A stretch of 64,000 nt of DNA from Hypoxylon rubiginosum (taxonomy: Eukaryota > Ascomycota > Sordariomycetes > Xylariales > Hypoxylaceae). This document shows positions 11,020 to 21,835 of this stretch, piece by piece (the first letter of the stretch is position 1; every line of letters begins with the position of its first letter). Below the pieces are notes generated by a model. The model was not told the origin of the DNA. It saw only the letters and a list, made by a program, of their open reading frames with translations, and ran no database searches. The DNA lies in NCBI GenBank assembly GCA_902806565.1, contig CADCXA010000016.1, positions 496,001 through 560,000 on the forward strand, given 5' to 3'. Both the position numbers and the translations under genes were made by a program.

Positions 11020-12078
11020 ATGCCAGGCCTCACCCTCAACACCAACGGCGCGCCCGCCTACCCCTCCTCATCTAGCGCTAGCCAACCTCCTTACCCCAAC
11101 CCCAACCCAATCCCCGCCGCCCAGCCGCAGCCGCAACCACCGCCGCAACCCCAGCCCCAGCAGACGCCCTCGCGCCGCTCCTCCTCGCCGCAGCGCCCGA
11201 CCTACAGCCCGATAACGCCGCCCCTGAACCCCGTCGCGCTGCCCCCGCGGCCGGCCTACACGCACACCTCGCACCCGGACGCCGTCGCCGCCGCCCCCGT
11301 GCCGCCCCCCGAGCCCCTCGACTTCGACGCGAACCCGGACGTGCTGGCGCTGAAATCCGCCATCTCGATCCTGCAGCTGCAGCGCCGCCGGGCCGAGGCC
11401 GACATGGCGGCGCTGGCCCGCGCCAAGGCCGCCGCCCTCGCCGAGCCCGACGAGTTCGTGCGCGACCTTACGACGGGGCGCGTCGAAGTCGAGGGCGATA
11501 GGTTGTTTGTTGGAGGTGTGCGTGCTGGTGGTGGTAGTGGTAATGGTGGCGAGCAAGAGGATTCGGATTCGGATTCGAGCGAGGATGACGACGATGCGGA
11601 GATGGAGGATGCGGACAGCAAACCTGCTGCTACCGCCAGCCAAGCGCCCGCCGTCAAACCCGAGGCCGGACCGGACGTGCAGATGGCGGAGGTGAACGGC
11701 GCGGGACAGCAGACGGCTACCACTTATCCGATCCCGAACCCGAACCCGAATCCGGGCGGCGCCAACAACAAGAAGAAGAAGGTCGAAGAGCGGCCGTGGG
11801 CGAAGCTGCCGAAGCCGCAGAGCGTGGTCCGGTGCCCGCCCATCAACTGGTCCAGCTACGCCGTCGTCGGCGAGTCCCTCGACAAGCTGCACAGCGAGCA
11901 GCTGGCGCGCCCCACCCAGGGCACCCCTGCCGTCGTCGCGCCCGACGGCCGCTACGAGTTCAAGGGCGGCGACGGCAAGCAGGAGAGGCTCGTCGGCGTC
12001 GCCGCGCCCTACGCGCCTGGGAGGGACCGCCTCGACAAGAAACCTAGGGGCGGCGGCAGCGGCGGCCCGAAGCGTTGA
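11020..12078 (+). CDS. Pro/Gln-rich low-complexity hypothetical protein
   Basis: Single-exon ORF of 352 aa with an ATG at 11020. The N-terminal third is rich in Pro, Gln, Asn and Ser (PNPNPIPAAQPQPQPPPQPQ). A short helical, charged block follows at about residues 105-150 (ALKSAISILQLQRRRAEADM), then an acidic Ser/Asp/Glu tract and an Asn/Pro stretch. The best candidate for a folded or conserved part is the C-terminus (about 265-320): RPWAKLPKPQSVVRCPPINW, then YAVVGESLDKLHSEQ and APDGRYEFKGG. I do not recognise a named domain; the role is unknown, and a nuclear or chromatin function would be a guess. The 5' half is very GC-rich at third positions, which generates long antisense shadow ORFs. 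Confidence 0.75.
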   Translation: MPGLTLNTNGAPAYPSSSSASQPPYPNPNPIPAAQPQPQPPPQPQPQQTPSRRSSSPQRPTYSPITPPLNPVALPPRPAYTHTSHPDAVAAAPVPPPEPLDFDANPDVLALKSAISILQLQRRRAEADMAALARAKAAALAEPDEFVRDLTTGRVEVEGDRLFVGGVRAGGGSGNGGEQEDSDSDSSEDDDDAEMEDADSKPAATASQAPAVKPEAGPDVQMAEVNGAGQQTATTYPIPNPNPNPGGANNKKKKVEERPWAKLPKPQSVVRCPPINWSSYAVVGESLDKLHSEQLARPTQGTPAVVAPDGRYEFKGGDGKQERLVGVAAPYAPGRDRLDKKPRGGGSGGPKR

Positions 12079-12137
12079 ATTTCGGATATGATGATGATTT
12101 ATCTTTTGAAGGAGGAGTTTCCGCCCCCCCTTTTAAA

Positions 12138-12176
<39 letters not shown>

Positions 12177-12873
12177 CGGGGGGGCAACGAATATGCTGCG
12201 CTGTGAGGAGCCTTTGCTTGAGAGAGCTGTTTATGAAGTTATGGATAATGATGATGACGATGATAAAGCGATATTTATGATGGGTAGCATTGTCTTAGGG
12301 GCTGCTATAGAGATCTGGTGAACAGGGAGTTCGGGCTAGAAGATTACCGACTCGAGACCACGGCGATGTGAGACTTATTAGTAGGGTGGTAGACCACTTC
12401 ACCGGCCGAATATTAGAACAAAATAGTTCAAGCCCTCATATAATATACATTGGCCTATTTCAGATAAGCGAGTGAGCCTTAATACTCTTGATCATATCAA
12501 CTGCTGGGCCAGACATGTTCATTAAAATAATACCTAATTCATCTTATTATGTTGTCTCGTTTTCGCCTGCACCGATGTAACCCGCAAAAGCAAAGAGGTA
12601 TCAATATCAATCCTAATCTAGAAGCCATCCATCTCATTGGCATGCTGGTTTGCCTGAGAAAACTGTTGTTGGGTTACATGCCTGGACCTACCCCAAAAGT
12701 CAAGGAGGAAACAAAATATCAGGAGCTGCCCGGAAAAAGCCAGTGACACCGACCATATGCTTCATGAACATTATCCTCTAAAACCGAGAAAACCTGTGAA
12801 ACAACTGCGAAGTGCCAGTGCCGATGATCTGGATCAATCATTTCAAGTCGCCGGCCACACCCTGACCGGCGCT
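12079..12873. other. Intergenic, 3' flank with G tract
   Basis: The 795-base convergent spacer contains the G tract listed separately. The remainder is AT-rich with a few short ORFs that do not look like protein. Confidence 0.5.
12138..12184 (+). repeat. Poly-G tract (39 G, C, 7 G)
   Basis: An uninterrupted run of about 39 G (12138-12176) is followed by C and seven more G. Just upstream, C7 (12124-12130) and TTTTAAA give a short C7-TTTTAAA-G7 inverted repeat. It lies about 60 bases past the stop codon of the 11020 gene, so it is probably in the 3' UTR or terminator region. It could form a G-quadruplex or hairpin. The exact length of such a homopolymer is prone to sequencing error. Confidence 0.9.
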
Positions 12874-14688
12874 CTAGAAGTCTTCCTCCATACTTCTCTG
12901 TACTGATCTACGCAGCTGTCTGTTGTAGAGCTTCCGCTCATCGGAAGTACCCCAATATAGCTTGTGAGCTTCGGGGTGAACCAGAGTTCTCGGATCGTAT
13001 GGTGGCTGTTCCTCCTCTAGCGCCTCGATAACCGCGTCGATGTGTTGCTTGACATCTTCTCGGCGGCTAGGATTAGGAAAGTAGCACGGTGTTCCGTCCG
13101 CTGCGATGCGGTGATGGAACATAGACGTCAAGAACTTGACTCTTGGCTGCTCTTCGGGGAAACGAGGACTAAAGTTGAGCTTGATGCGGAACATACCCCC
13201 ATCTAGATTGGTCATGGGTCGGCCGAAGTAGGTCAAGTTCCAAACGAAGGGGTTTCCGTCCACCAGCTCGACGCAGTGAGGGACATCGCTGCGCTTGTAG
13301 GACTCCTTGATCTGCTCAAATTGCCGCCCAAGGTTAACTGCTACCGTAGCATCTTTCATTCTGGGGGATACTCCTTCCGCTGCCCATTTCTCCGTCTCAG
13401 CATCAAGCGCATCCTTGATCTTGCGTATTCTTTGCTCCAGTTCCGTGTAGTTGAACTTCCCATCCATAGTGTTGGACGTCCCCTCAAAAGGCATGCGCGC
13501 GAAAGGCTGACCGTCCTTCACCTCTTCCTTCGCTTTCTTAATGGTTTCTAGGTACGAATCGTAGTACCAGAGGAACCGTCGCTTGCAGATGTCCTTGAAC
13601 GGCTCCCAAGGTACACTTGGGTCTTCCATCTCGAGGTCATCGTCCATGTCTAGGTCATAGAGCTCTCGTTCCGCCGCGGGGGTTACGGTACCATTCATAG
13701 AAATCCCCAAGTAGTCTTCCAGTCTCTGAATGATGGATATGCGCAACGTTTCGTGACGGATCTGTAGCACGCCTGGTTAGAACAGGCTACATGATTTTTA
13801 CTTCTCGACACAAATTACCTTCGCGACGTAGTCCTTTTGGTTTTTCTTATCATGTGACTGATTCGCGTCTTCAAAACCGGGCTCGTTCTCGTAGGGGTTT
13901 GTGGACATGAGACTTTGTATCGAGAGGAGGATAGATTCTAGACCTTGAGCGGCAGACCATTCCTCTCCTCGCTCTCCTCGCCATGTTCTAGGATCGGGTT
14001 AGGCTCGGTAATTCAAAACGGACACGAGGAAAATGTAGGTACCCGAGTATAGAACTAATGGCTTAAGTTAGCAAGGAGCGGGGTATTGGTTTAGAGAAGG
14101 TTATATCAATGGCACCTACAGGCACACTTTGCCAGAAGCATAGATATTCGGATTGAATCGACAACGTCCGCTGTTTGTTGTTGTTGCGGTGACGGCGGGT
14201 GATTTTCGAGGGTATTCTGAACATGATTACGGCGAGTTAGCTAGCTGTGTACCTACCTAGGCCGGCAAACCTAGCATGGGGAGCTGACCTTTGTTGAATT
14301 TGACGGCGAACTTGGGAGAAGTTAGCATTTGCGATGATGGACAATGTATATATATTCAAAGGCGAACCGACCTCGAAGAATCCGAACTCGTAGGGGGTCT
14401 CGTGAGGGCCGATTATTAAGGCCTTGACGTTGCGTACATCACGATCACGGAAGGCTACGGCGAGAGCTACATATCAAGATAAGCAAATATCAGCGTCGCA
14501 TCCAGAAGGTAGGGAATAGGCAGGAGAATGGGAAAGGTTTCTCATACAAAGGTCGGAACTCTTCTGGAGCTCGCCAATCTCCTATATAGTAAAACGACTT
14601 GTCAGCCTTGCAGCCCCTCCAAAAGCTGGAATGGTAGAGTACGTCAGTGGGATACCTTGGTGATGCGGATGATAGACTGGTCCGCCAT
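12874..14688 (-). CDS. UBE2Z-like ubiquitin-conjugating enzyme with two E2 folds
   Basis: Eight exons including a 12-nt microexon: 14688-14656, 14581-14548, 14466-14372, 14310-14289, 14216-14120, 14054-14043, 13987-13819 and 13761-12874, giving 449 aa. The first UBC fold (about residues 1-170) contains [16 protein letters not shown], the NPN variant of the HPN motif (CRFNPNIY), the active-site Cys93 in GKVCLSILGTWRGE, and [18 protein letters not shown], matching the UBE2Z/BIRC6 group. A helical acidic linker follows. A second E2-like fold (about 325-430) has [39 protein letters not shown], and a cysteine (about 379, DGTPCYFP) at the position of the catalytic Cys. Whether the second fold is active is unknown. 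It likely conjugates ubiquitin or a ubiquitin-like modifier in cytosol or nucleus. Its class is clear from motifs; its partner E1 is not. Confidence 0.88.
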
Positions 14689-15839
14689 AGCTTCTACCAA
14701 CTACTCATAGGTCGGCGCAGGAATGAGAATGTGAGATAGGGAACGGGCGAGTGTTTTTTAAAAAAAAAAAACGAATGTGGAAGTAGTAAAAAGATGTTGG
14801 GCAAAGGGTTTAAAAGTAGAAGAGTTTCCGACGCGTGAGAGTTTGGGTTGCAGCGTTCGAGGCAGCAGACCTGAGAAGGCAGAAAGTACAGTAGCAACAA
14901 CCTGTAAGGTGCATGCGGGCAGGTGGGGGGTAGTGTTTCTCCAAGCTGCAACAAGGCAGAAGAGACGGGGACCCACTAAAGAAAGCTGGGAGGGACTTTA
15001 TGATTTTAGGGCGGTGGGGCTGACTGTTGACTCTTAACCTAAAGTACCTAAGTATCTAGGTATCTAAGGCAATGATGTAGGCAGATAGCGTAAACCTGTG
15101 CTACAGTTCTATGAAGTTAGATATAACAGTAGAGGTACAGAGGTGTGAACCTTTTAATGGAACAAAAGGGGAACCATTATTGATGTTTAAGACCAACTGT
15201 GCTAGATTATCAGGGACTACGTACATGTAGATACTATGTGTCAATACCTACATGTAAGTACTACTAGTTGTTTGGCTTCATGTATACAGTTTTGATGTTT
15301 TTAAAGGACGTTTGAAAGAATAACCATCCATAATACCTTTAGCTATCTACTTGGGTAGCTTAGCTACATGTACATAGCTTGAGACGTAAAGACGGTTACC
15401 TATCTGTAGCGTTTACACGTTCTATATCATGTTGGATGATGACGTTGTATACATGTAGGTGTCTGTTTAAAATAATGACACATGAAAGATAATGAAAGAT
15501 AATATGAAAAAGGTACATTCCGAACTAGACAGACTAGAGCAGCTTCCCCCGGCCTCTATCGTGGGGAAGGATCAGGAACAGCCCCACTCATTTAGTTCTG
15601 GTTCTGGTTCTGGAATTTTTAGCAAAAATTCGGTCTTCTTCAGGGATGCCGAAATTGAACCACAAATCGAACCACAGCTTCGAAGCTCTTGTTTTTGCCA
15701 GGCGGTGAAGGGGCCGCTCTTTAGCTCCATTCCTACTCTCTCCAAGATACTCTCCAAGAAAGTCCAGGGGGTTCAAGAGTCCAACAAGTAACAATTCGGA
15801 CGCGCAAACCCAAGAAACAAGAAAAGAAATCTCGAAAAC
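14689..15839. other. Intergenic, divergent promoters
   Basis: The 1.15-kb spacer lies between the E2 gene and erg26. It includes an A run at 14759-14771, TACCTAAGTATCTAGGTATC-type repeats near 15045-15067, and several TACATGTA palindromes (about 15225-15455). A 99-codon frame at 15492-15791 has no protein-like features and is probably 5' leader of erg26. Confidence 0.5.
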
Positions 15840-17020
15840 ATGTCCGATACGATAACCCACCCCCTACTCGGCAAGGTCCTCGTCATCGGCGGCTGCGGCT
15901 TTCTCGGCCACCACGTCGTGAACCTGCTCCTGCGCGACTGGAAGTGCACCGTCTCCGTTGTCGACCTCCGGTGCCAGCGCAACCGCCGACCCGGCGTCCA
16001 CTACGTCGAAGCAGACATCACCGACACCGACGGCCTGACGAAGCTCTTCGGGACCCTGACGCCCGATGTCGTCATCCACACGGCCTCGCCGCCCGCCCAG
16101 GGCCTCGGCGCCGTCGCCCACGACGTGTTCAGAAAAGTCAACGTGGACGGGACCCGCGCCGTCATCGCCGCCTGCCGACAGAACGATGTCAAGGTCTTGG
16201 TATACACGAGTTCCGCCAGCATTATGAGCAATAACAGGGATGACCTGATCAATGCGAACGAGGACTACCCGGTCATCAGGGGTAAATTCCAGACAGAGTA
16301 CTACTCCGAGACCAAGGTACGGTCCCACGCGTTCCTACACATACGCGATCAACTCGCCATACTAACGTCTCTGTCTAGGCACACGCAGAAGAGCTTGTCC
16401 TAGCCGCGAACCGTGCCGAGGGCAGCGACCTCCTGACCACGGCCATCCGGCCGTCGGGCATCTTCGGCGAGGGCGACGTACAGCTAGTCTACCACGCCGT
16501 CAACGTCTACCGCGAGGGGAAGGACAAGGTGCAGGTCGGCTCGAACGCGAACCTGTTCGACTTCACGTACGTCGAGAACGTAGCGCACGCGCACCTCCTC
16601 GCGGCCCGCGCCCTGCTCGTGACCCACGCCTCGTCCACCGCGCCCCTCGACCACGAGAAGGTCGACGGCGAGGCCTTCCTCATCACCAACGGCAGCCCCG
16701 TCTACTTCTGGGACCTCATGCGCGCCATCTGGCGCGAGGCCGGCTCGCAGCGGGCCACCGACCAGGTCTGGGTCCTGAGCCGGGACACGGGCCTGCTCCT
16801 GGGGTTCCTGAGCGAGGTCGCCTTCGGGATCCTGCGGAAGACGCCGACCTTCAACCGCCAGCGGATCGTGTACAGCACCATGACGAGGTACTACGACATC
16901 ACCAAGGCGAAGCGGCGCCTCGGCTACAAGCCTCTGGTCAGCTTGAGCGATGGTGTCAAGAGGGCTGTGAAGTGGACTATGGAGCAAGAGAAGACGAAAG
17001 TGGCATCCGAAAAATCATGA
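15840..17020 (+). CDS. erg26: Sterol-4-alpha-carboxylate 3-dehydrogenase (ERG26-like, 3beta-HSD family)
   Basis: Two exons, 15840-16316 and 16379-17020 (372 aa), split by a 62-nt intron with an ACTAACG branch site and CTGTCTAG acceptor. The N-terminal Rossmann motif is VLVIGGCGFLGHHVV (about residues 13-27), with TSSASIM and the catalytic YxxxK (YYSETKA, about 154-160) spanning the splice junction. Also typical of the family are TTAIRPSGIFGEGDVQL, FDFTYVENVAHAHLLAA and ITNGSPVYFWDL. The enzyme removes the C-4 carboxyl during ergosterol synthesis as part of the ER-associated C-4 demethylation complex. A hydrophobic patch (GLLLGFLSEVAFGIL) could be the membrane contact. A paralogous 3beta-HSD with a secondary-metabolism role cannot be excluded, but length and motifs fit ERG26. 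Confidence 0.85.
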
Positions 17021-18154
17021 GATTCTCTTGCGGGTTAGTAGTGTATATATGGGTAGCCTATATCGAGTTTCATGATGTAAGGTTGTCTTTGTAAACTGTT
17101 TAATATTTATAATGTTGAGGGGCGGCAGGGTTTCTGCGGCGAATGATACAATGGACTAATTACATATATAATAATAAGAGTTACTATTACCTATGATCTA
17201 ATAGTAGTTGGAAGAGGAATGAGGTAGAAGATGAGAATCTATTTACCCTTGTAACGTTAGGGGGTACCTAGGCAGTTAGAGATTCTTCTAAGAGAAAAGG
17301 GGCTTATCTACTAGACCCAGTAATCAAATCAGACTGCTGTGAACAGGAGGCATGAACTCAGCGTCTAGCACTCGAGTATCTAGCCTGAAGTCTCTACTCG
17401 AGTCCTTTACATCACTAAAGATTCAGTCGAGACTACGTAGCATGTAGATGTATTGGTTGGAGATTATGCCTGGAATACTGCTCTCTTGTGTTGACTATGA
17501 CTTGGTAGGTCGAACTCGTCTATGTAGATTACTACTTGCGCAGTCGCCTTCCTATCGATCAATCACTCCTTACCTACCTAAGTAGCTAGAGGAACCGCTC
17601 CTCACAAAAGAAAAGCTAGAGGCGCACAGCCCTGTCTGAATGCGATGGCTATGGTCTCTCACAGCGCACCCCTGCCTCCCTCGTCCACTAGAATCGCCTA
17701 TTTCCTAGCTCTATGAATAGTCTGCTGTTTCAACACGAATGGGAGCCCGTCAATAAATTCGACAATTCGCGAAAGCCAAAGAAAAGGCAATGATATATCC
17801 CCACTACTCCAAACTGTGCTGCCAAGGCATCGGGATACGAAATGCCACTTCCCCCCAAAGCGAAGATACTCTCTAGAACAGAAGATAGGCGCAGCAGGAA
17901 ACTGCTTCGCCTAACGGGGATGCTGCCGTAAACTTTGGAAAGGCGAATTGAAAGTCGTGTAACTATCAGGGGAAAAAGGGGAAATGCGCAACGCCGACCG
18001 AAATGCTGTTTTGTCTCTCTACACCCGAGTCATGCTATGTCCCGAAGAATTCAAGGCTTGCGCGAATATGAATGGGAATTCACGCCCGCTTCAAGAAATT
18101 GGTAGAAGTCGAAGAAGTGCTGATAGGAGAAGTATATACTTGGTGACCGAGTAA
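17021..18154. other. Intergenic, convergent 3' flanks
   Basis: The 1.13-kb spacer lies between the erg26 and lrg1 stop codons. Short TACCTACCTAAGTAGCTAG-type elements occur near 17573-17590. No coding or RNA gene was recognised. Confidence 0.5.
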
Positions 18155-21100
18155 TTATCCCGTACCAGTTGGCACAGAATTGTTCGGTCTGCCCCAGCCT
18201 GAGTTGCGCCACTCCCGCCGCTGGCCGTTCTCAGGAGGTTCGGCTTGGTTATCTGCCCGCTCGTATTGACCAGCATGATTAGACTGCCCATTGTCAGGCT
18301 TCCGCCAATTCTGCGGTGGGGTTCCTTGCGCTGTGGTGAACGGGATTGATGGCTCCTGTACGGGACGCACGCTGCTCTCTTGATGCCACGCAGCAGCAGG
18401 ATCTGTAGCAACCCTAGTAGCCAGAGGTCTCTTGCTTTCTTGCCGTCCAACAAACTCGGACTGATCATATTGTCTGGGCAATCCATTGGCAGACCGAGCT
18501 TCGATACGCTTCAATATTTCCTTAGTCGTAATTTCGCCATTGTTCATGAACAGCGTTGAATCGCTCAAAATATCCATCAGTTCAACAGGAACCTAGTAGC
18601 ACATATTAGCGAGATACGGAAACATGACATCGTCGTCTACCTACCATGCACATTTCTTCATTGAACTGTATCAACTCTTCCACACAGGCCACCGCAGTCA
18701 TGGGTTCGTCTGAGAAACTCGGGCTCTTGTGGTTCGTATAAAGGACGTTCGGGGCGATAACACGAGCAAGGTTGTGTACGTCCATCCTGGATCCAGTATC
18801 CTCGTCAACTTGGTGGAAAGTAGCCACCCATTTCAAGAAACTGAACAGGACTTCTAACGTGTCTCGGTGAATCTGTGGGAGTAGGCAACATATCAAGTGC
18901 AAGCAGTGCCGCCTCTTGTCAGTATCTTTAATCTTAGTTGCCGCTATCCAAACCCTGTATAGCTTCTGCGTCATCAATGGATCTGGTAGTTCGCGGAGAT
19001 ATCGTTTGAGAAGCGCTGCAAGTTGATGGGGCGTTTCATCGTTCCACCTAATGGCGTCGCAGCCTTCTCTGTCAACCGCTGCGACTTGCTCGGTGAGCTT
19101 CTTGATGTTTCCATTCTTTCGAAAGACACCCTCAACTGAAAGATCCTTATTCTTTAAAGCCGTAATGGTATCCTCGATAATGGCAGGTATACGTAGAGCA
19201 CCTGGCCCCACGCCATCTGTTGAGTCGGCACCGTCTCGCTCAATAATTAGCTCCAATGGGACCCCGAAGGTGCCCTTTTTCTTGCCGACCTTACGGGTTT
19301 CGTTTTTGCCAAAAGCCTTGCCAAATTTGTTCCAGAATGTTGCCTTCCTTGCTTCGATAAGGCCTAGCAATTCCTCTAGCGTAAATTCCGGCTCGAGCAT
19401 AGGTTGCATCGTAAGAACTGCAACGTGCCGGACGATGAAGTACTCGAGGCCCGAAAGTTCCGAAAAGAACTTCCTGCCGTCTCTTTGAGGCGATCGGTCT
19501 ATCGATGATTTTGGACCAGCATCCCGCCCTGTCGAGATGCTTCTGTCGTTGCTAGCCCCATAGGGGGGATCCGCGGTGGCAGACCGGAACAGCTCTTGAC
19601 GCGATGCTCTGTAAGATGTTGGCTGCTGTTCTCGGGCTTGCTCGGCTGCGACGATTCGAGGAATATCATCCAGAGTTAACGCATCTTGGTGTCCAAAATA
19701 CTGCTCTGTTGTGCCGCCTCCGCCCGGTTCTCGGCCTTCTTCGATCTGCATCACCTTGTTCTGTGGGCCAACATCTGCACCAGCAGATCCAGGGCGGACA
19801 CTCCGTCCCTCAGGCCCGTCCATGACCCGCGACGTCCGAGCCTTTCTAAGACTAGAAGACAGATGTTTGTCGAGACGCGTACTCCTGAGCCGGCGCACAT
19901 CATTGAGAGTATTCTCATAGGATGACTCTCTCTGGTGCCGCTCTCTCTCGCCACCGTAGGACTTAGAACGAGAGTCGGACCCGAGCATCGCAGGAGTCTC
20001 ATCTGCCGAAACACGGAGCCCATCCGCAGAGTCGTAGCCATTCAGATTTGGATTTTCCGAGGCTGGCGGAATAGCTCCGCTGCTTCGGAGAATTTCCAAT
20101 AGTCTGGCTAAGGCAACTTTTAGTAGGAACACATACTGCTGAAGCTTCGTTATTCGTTCTAGAGGCTGACCCCACCCCTCTACCTGGCCTTCGCAGTTTG
20201 TGCAGAGTATCTGGTCTCTGTGTAAACGAGCTTGGTCCAGTGTCTTGCTTAGATCCTTGCCGCATCGGCCGCATCTTACACATAGCAGATGCCATCTCTT
20301 GTCCCCACTCAAAGCGCACTCGTCCTCTATAGGTTTCCGGCACGAAGTACACTGGTCCGAGTCGCTGGCAGAGAGCTTTGACATGCCCAGTGTGATCTGC
20401 AGAGACTCGTCGTCGTTCTTGATCGACTCGAGCACCCCGAGATCTTCCAGGAACTTGTATAACGCCTCGGGGGAATGATGCTCCTTCTCAACCTTGAGCG
20501 CCCCTTGAAGGCAAATTCTGATGAGAAGTTTCAGGTAATGAGCCAGACCCGTCACAAGAGATAGTAACTCCTGAGTCACGCCGAGTTTCCGCACACCTGT
20601 CTCCTGCGTCTTAGACAGTAACGAAAAGAAGGAAACAATCTTTTTGCAAAGAAGTTTTGCCTCCCGTGCGTAGGATAATTCTATAGTTTATGTTAGTATA
20701 CCAAATATATCGCACGGGAGGACGGCGCTACGTACCATTCATCTCCAATCTTTTCATGGTCTGATCCAGTCTGTCTGCGGACCGGAATAGGATGTCCACA
20801 TGGACAATAAATTTCTTTGCAACGAAAACCCCATCCATATACACGCCATTGCTTACGTGAAGAAGCATATCCGAAATGCACGCCGCGGATGACTCCTCGA
20901 ATGTCGACAAAACGCTCCAGATTCTATAGACCTTGTTCTCCATGTCCTCCTCTTCTTGCCGGACGCGCTCCCGACCCTCCGCATCGACAGGTTCTGGGCG
21001 ACGATCCTTTGGATCTTGGGGGGGCGTTAGGCGAACATTCCAAAATTTATGGATCATATAGCACTCGGGGTGCCAGTGTTGATTCTGCCCATTACGAAAT

Positions 21101-21835
21101 ATTTCAACAAATTGTTTGAGGATGGCAGTTTGACAACCATTGCACCGCTGAGCAAACTGGGTCGAATAATGATAGTGACAATATACGCTCCCATCATGTT
21201 CATAATAGCTATCCTGAGCCCCGAAGACGGTCGAGCAGAGCGAGCAGGTGAAATGGTCTACGTGGTATTTGCGATCGAGAGCAGTGATATAGGAGCCGCG
21301 CAGGGCGCCGCCACATTGGTAACATAGAAGACCTAGCCGTCGAAAATAGTCGGTTTCGCAGAGGGGATATTGTCCGCCGTTTTCTTCATCGTCAGCGGGA
21401 AAAAATTTAGAAGCCACAATCTGACCACAATCCTGTGTTTTGTTAGAATATAGGATGCAGGCAGTTATTAACGCAGTTAAAGCTTACACGACACTTAAAG
21501 CAATCAAGATGGTATGTCCCTTCTAATGCCCGCACGAATTGTCCAGTTAAAGATTCGCCGCACTTGGCGCATACACGAAGCTGCCCGCTTGCTGTTCTTC
21601 CGCGCGCTCGGGAACGGTTGCGCTCACCGCTTCGTCTCGGATCGCTATGAGCACTGAGGGAGGGCGAAGCTGGCGGTCGGATAGGTGGTGGGTATGCTCC
21701 ATTCGAGTAAGATGGACTCGGCGTCATATTCGGTCGTTCGTGGTCGAGCTGGTAGCTACCATCGTTGGGCAGCGGCGGTGGGTGCCCATGAATTCGGTCA
21801 CCAGCCAGACCGCCTTCGTAGTCGGGGCCCATCAT
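18155..21835 (-). CDS. lrg1: LIM-domain Rho GTPase-activating protein (LRG1 type)
   Basis: Four exons: 21835-21488, 21432-20736, 20680-18645 and 18592-18155, giving 1172 aa. The first of two adjacent ATGs is taken as start. A Pro-rich N-terminus precedes LIM1 (CAKCG...CFKCRDC, from residue 89, split by intron 1), LIM2 (CYQCGGALRG...CSLC) and LIM3 (CNGCQTAILK, with HWHPECY). A further LIM-like zinc module (CTSCRKPIEDEC...CTNC) lies near residue 459. The RhoGAP domain spans about 820-1025, with the arginine finger in EGVFRKNGNIKKL, then LLKRYLRELPDPLM and NLARVIAPNVLY. This architecture is that of LRG1, the GAP for Rho1 in cell-wall and polarity control at hyphal tips and septa. The C-terminal tail is Pro/Gln/Asn-rich and disordered. 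Substrate specificity is inferred from architecture. Confidence 0.92.

Noticed and set aside
11068..11892. 274-codon antisense ORF opposite the Pro/Gln-rich gene
   Set aside because: Arg/Gly/Leu-rich composition with no domain; it is the mirror of a GC-rich coding strand with C/G third positions.
15492..15791. 99-codon ORF upstream of erg26
   Set aside because: No domain, ends 48 bases before the erg26 ATG; probably leader sequence.
15864..16487. Antisense ORFs opposite erg26 exons
   Set aside because: Shadow frames of a well-supported gene; no protein-like motifs.
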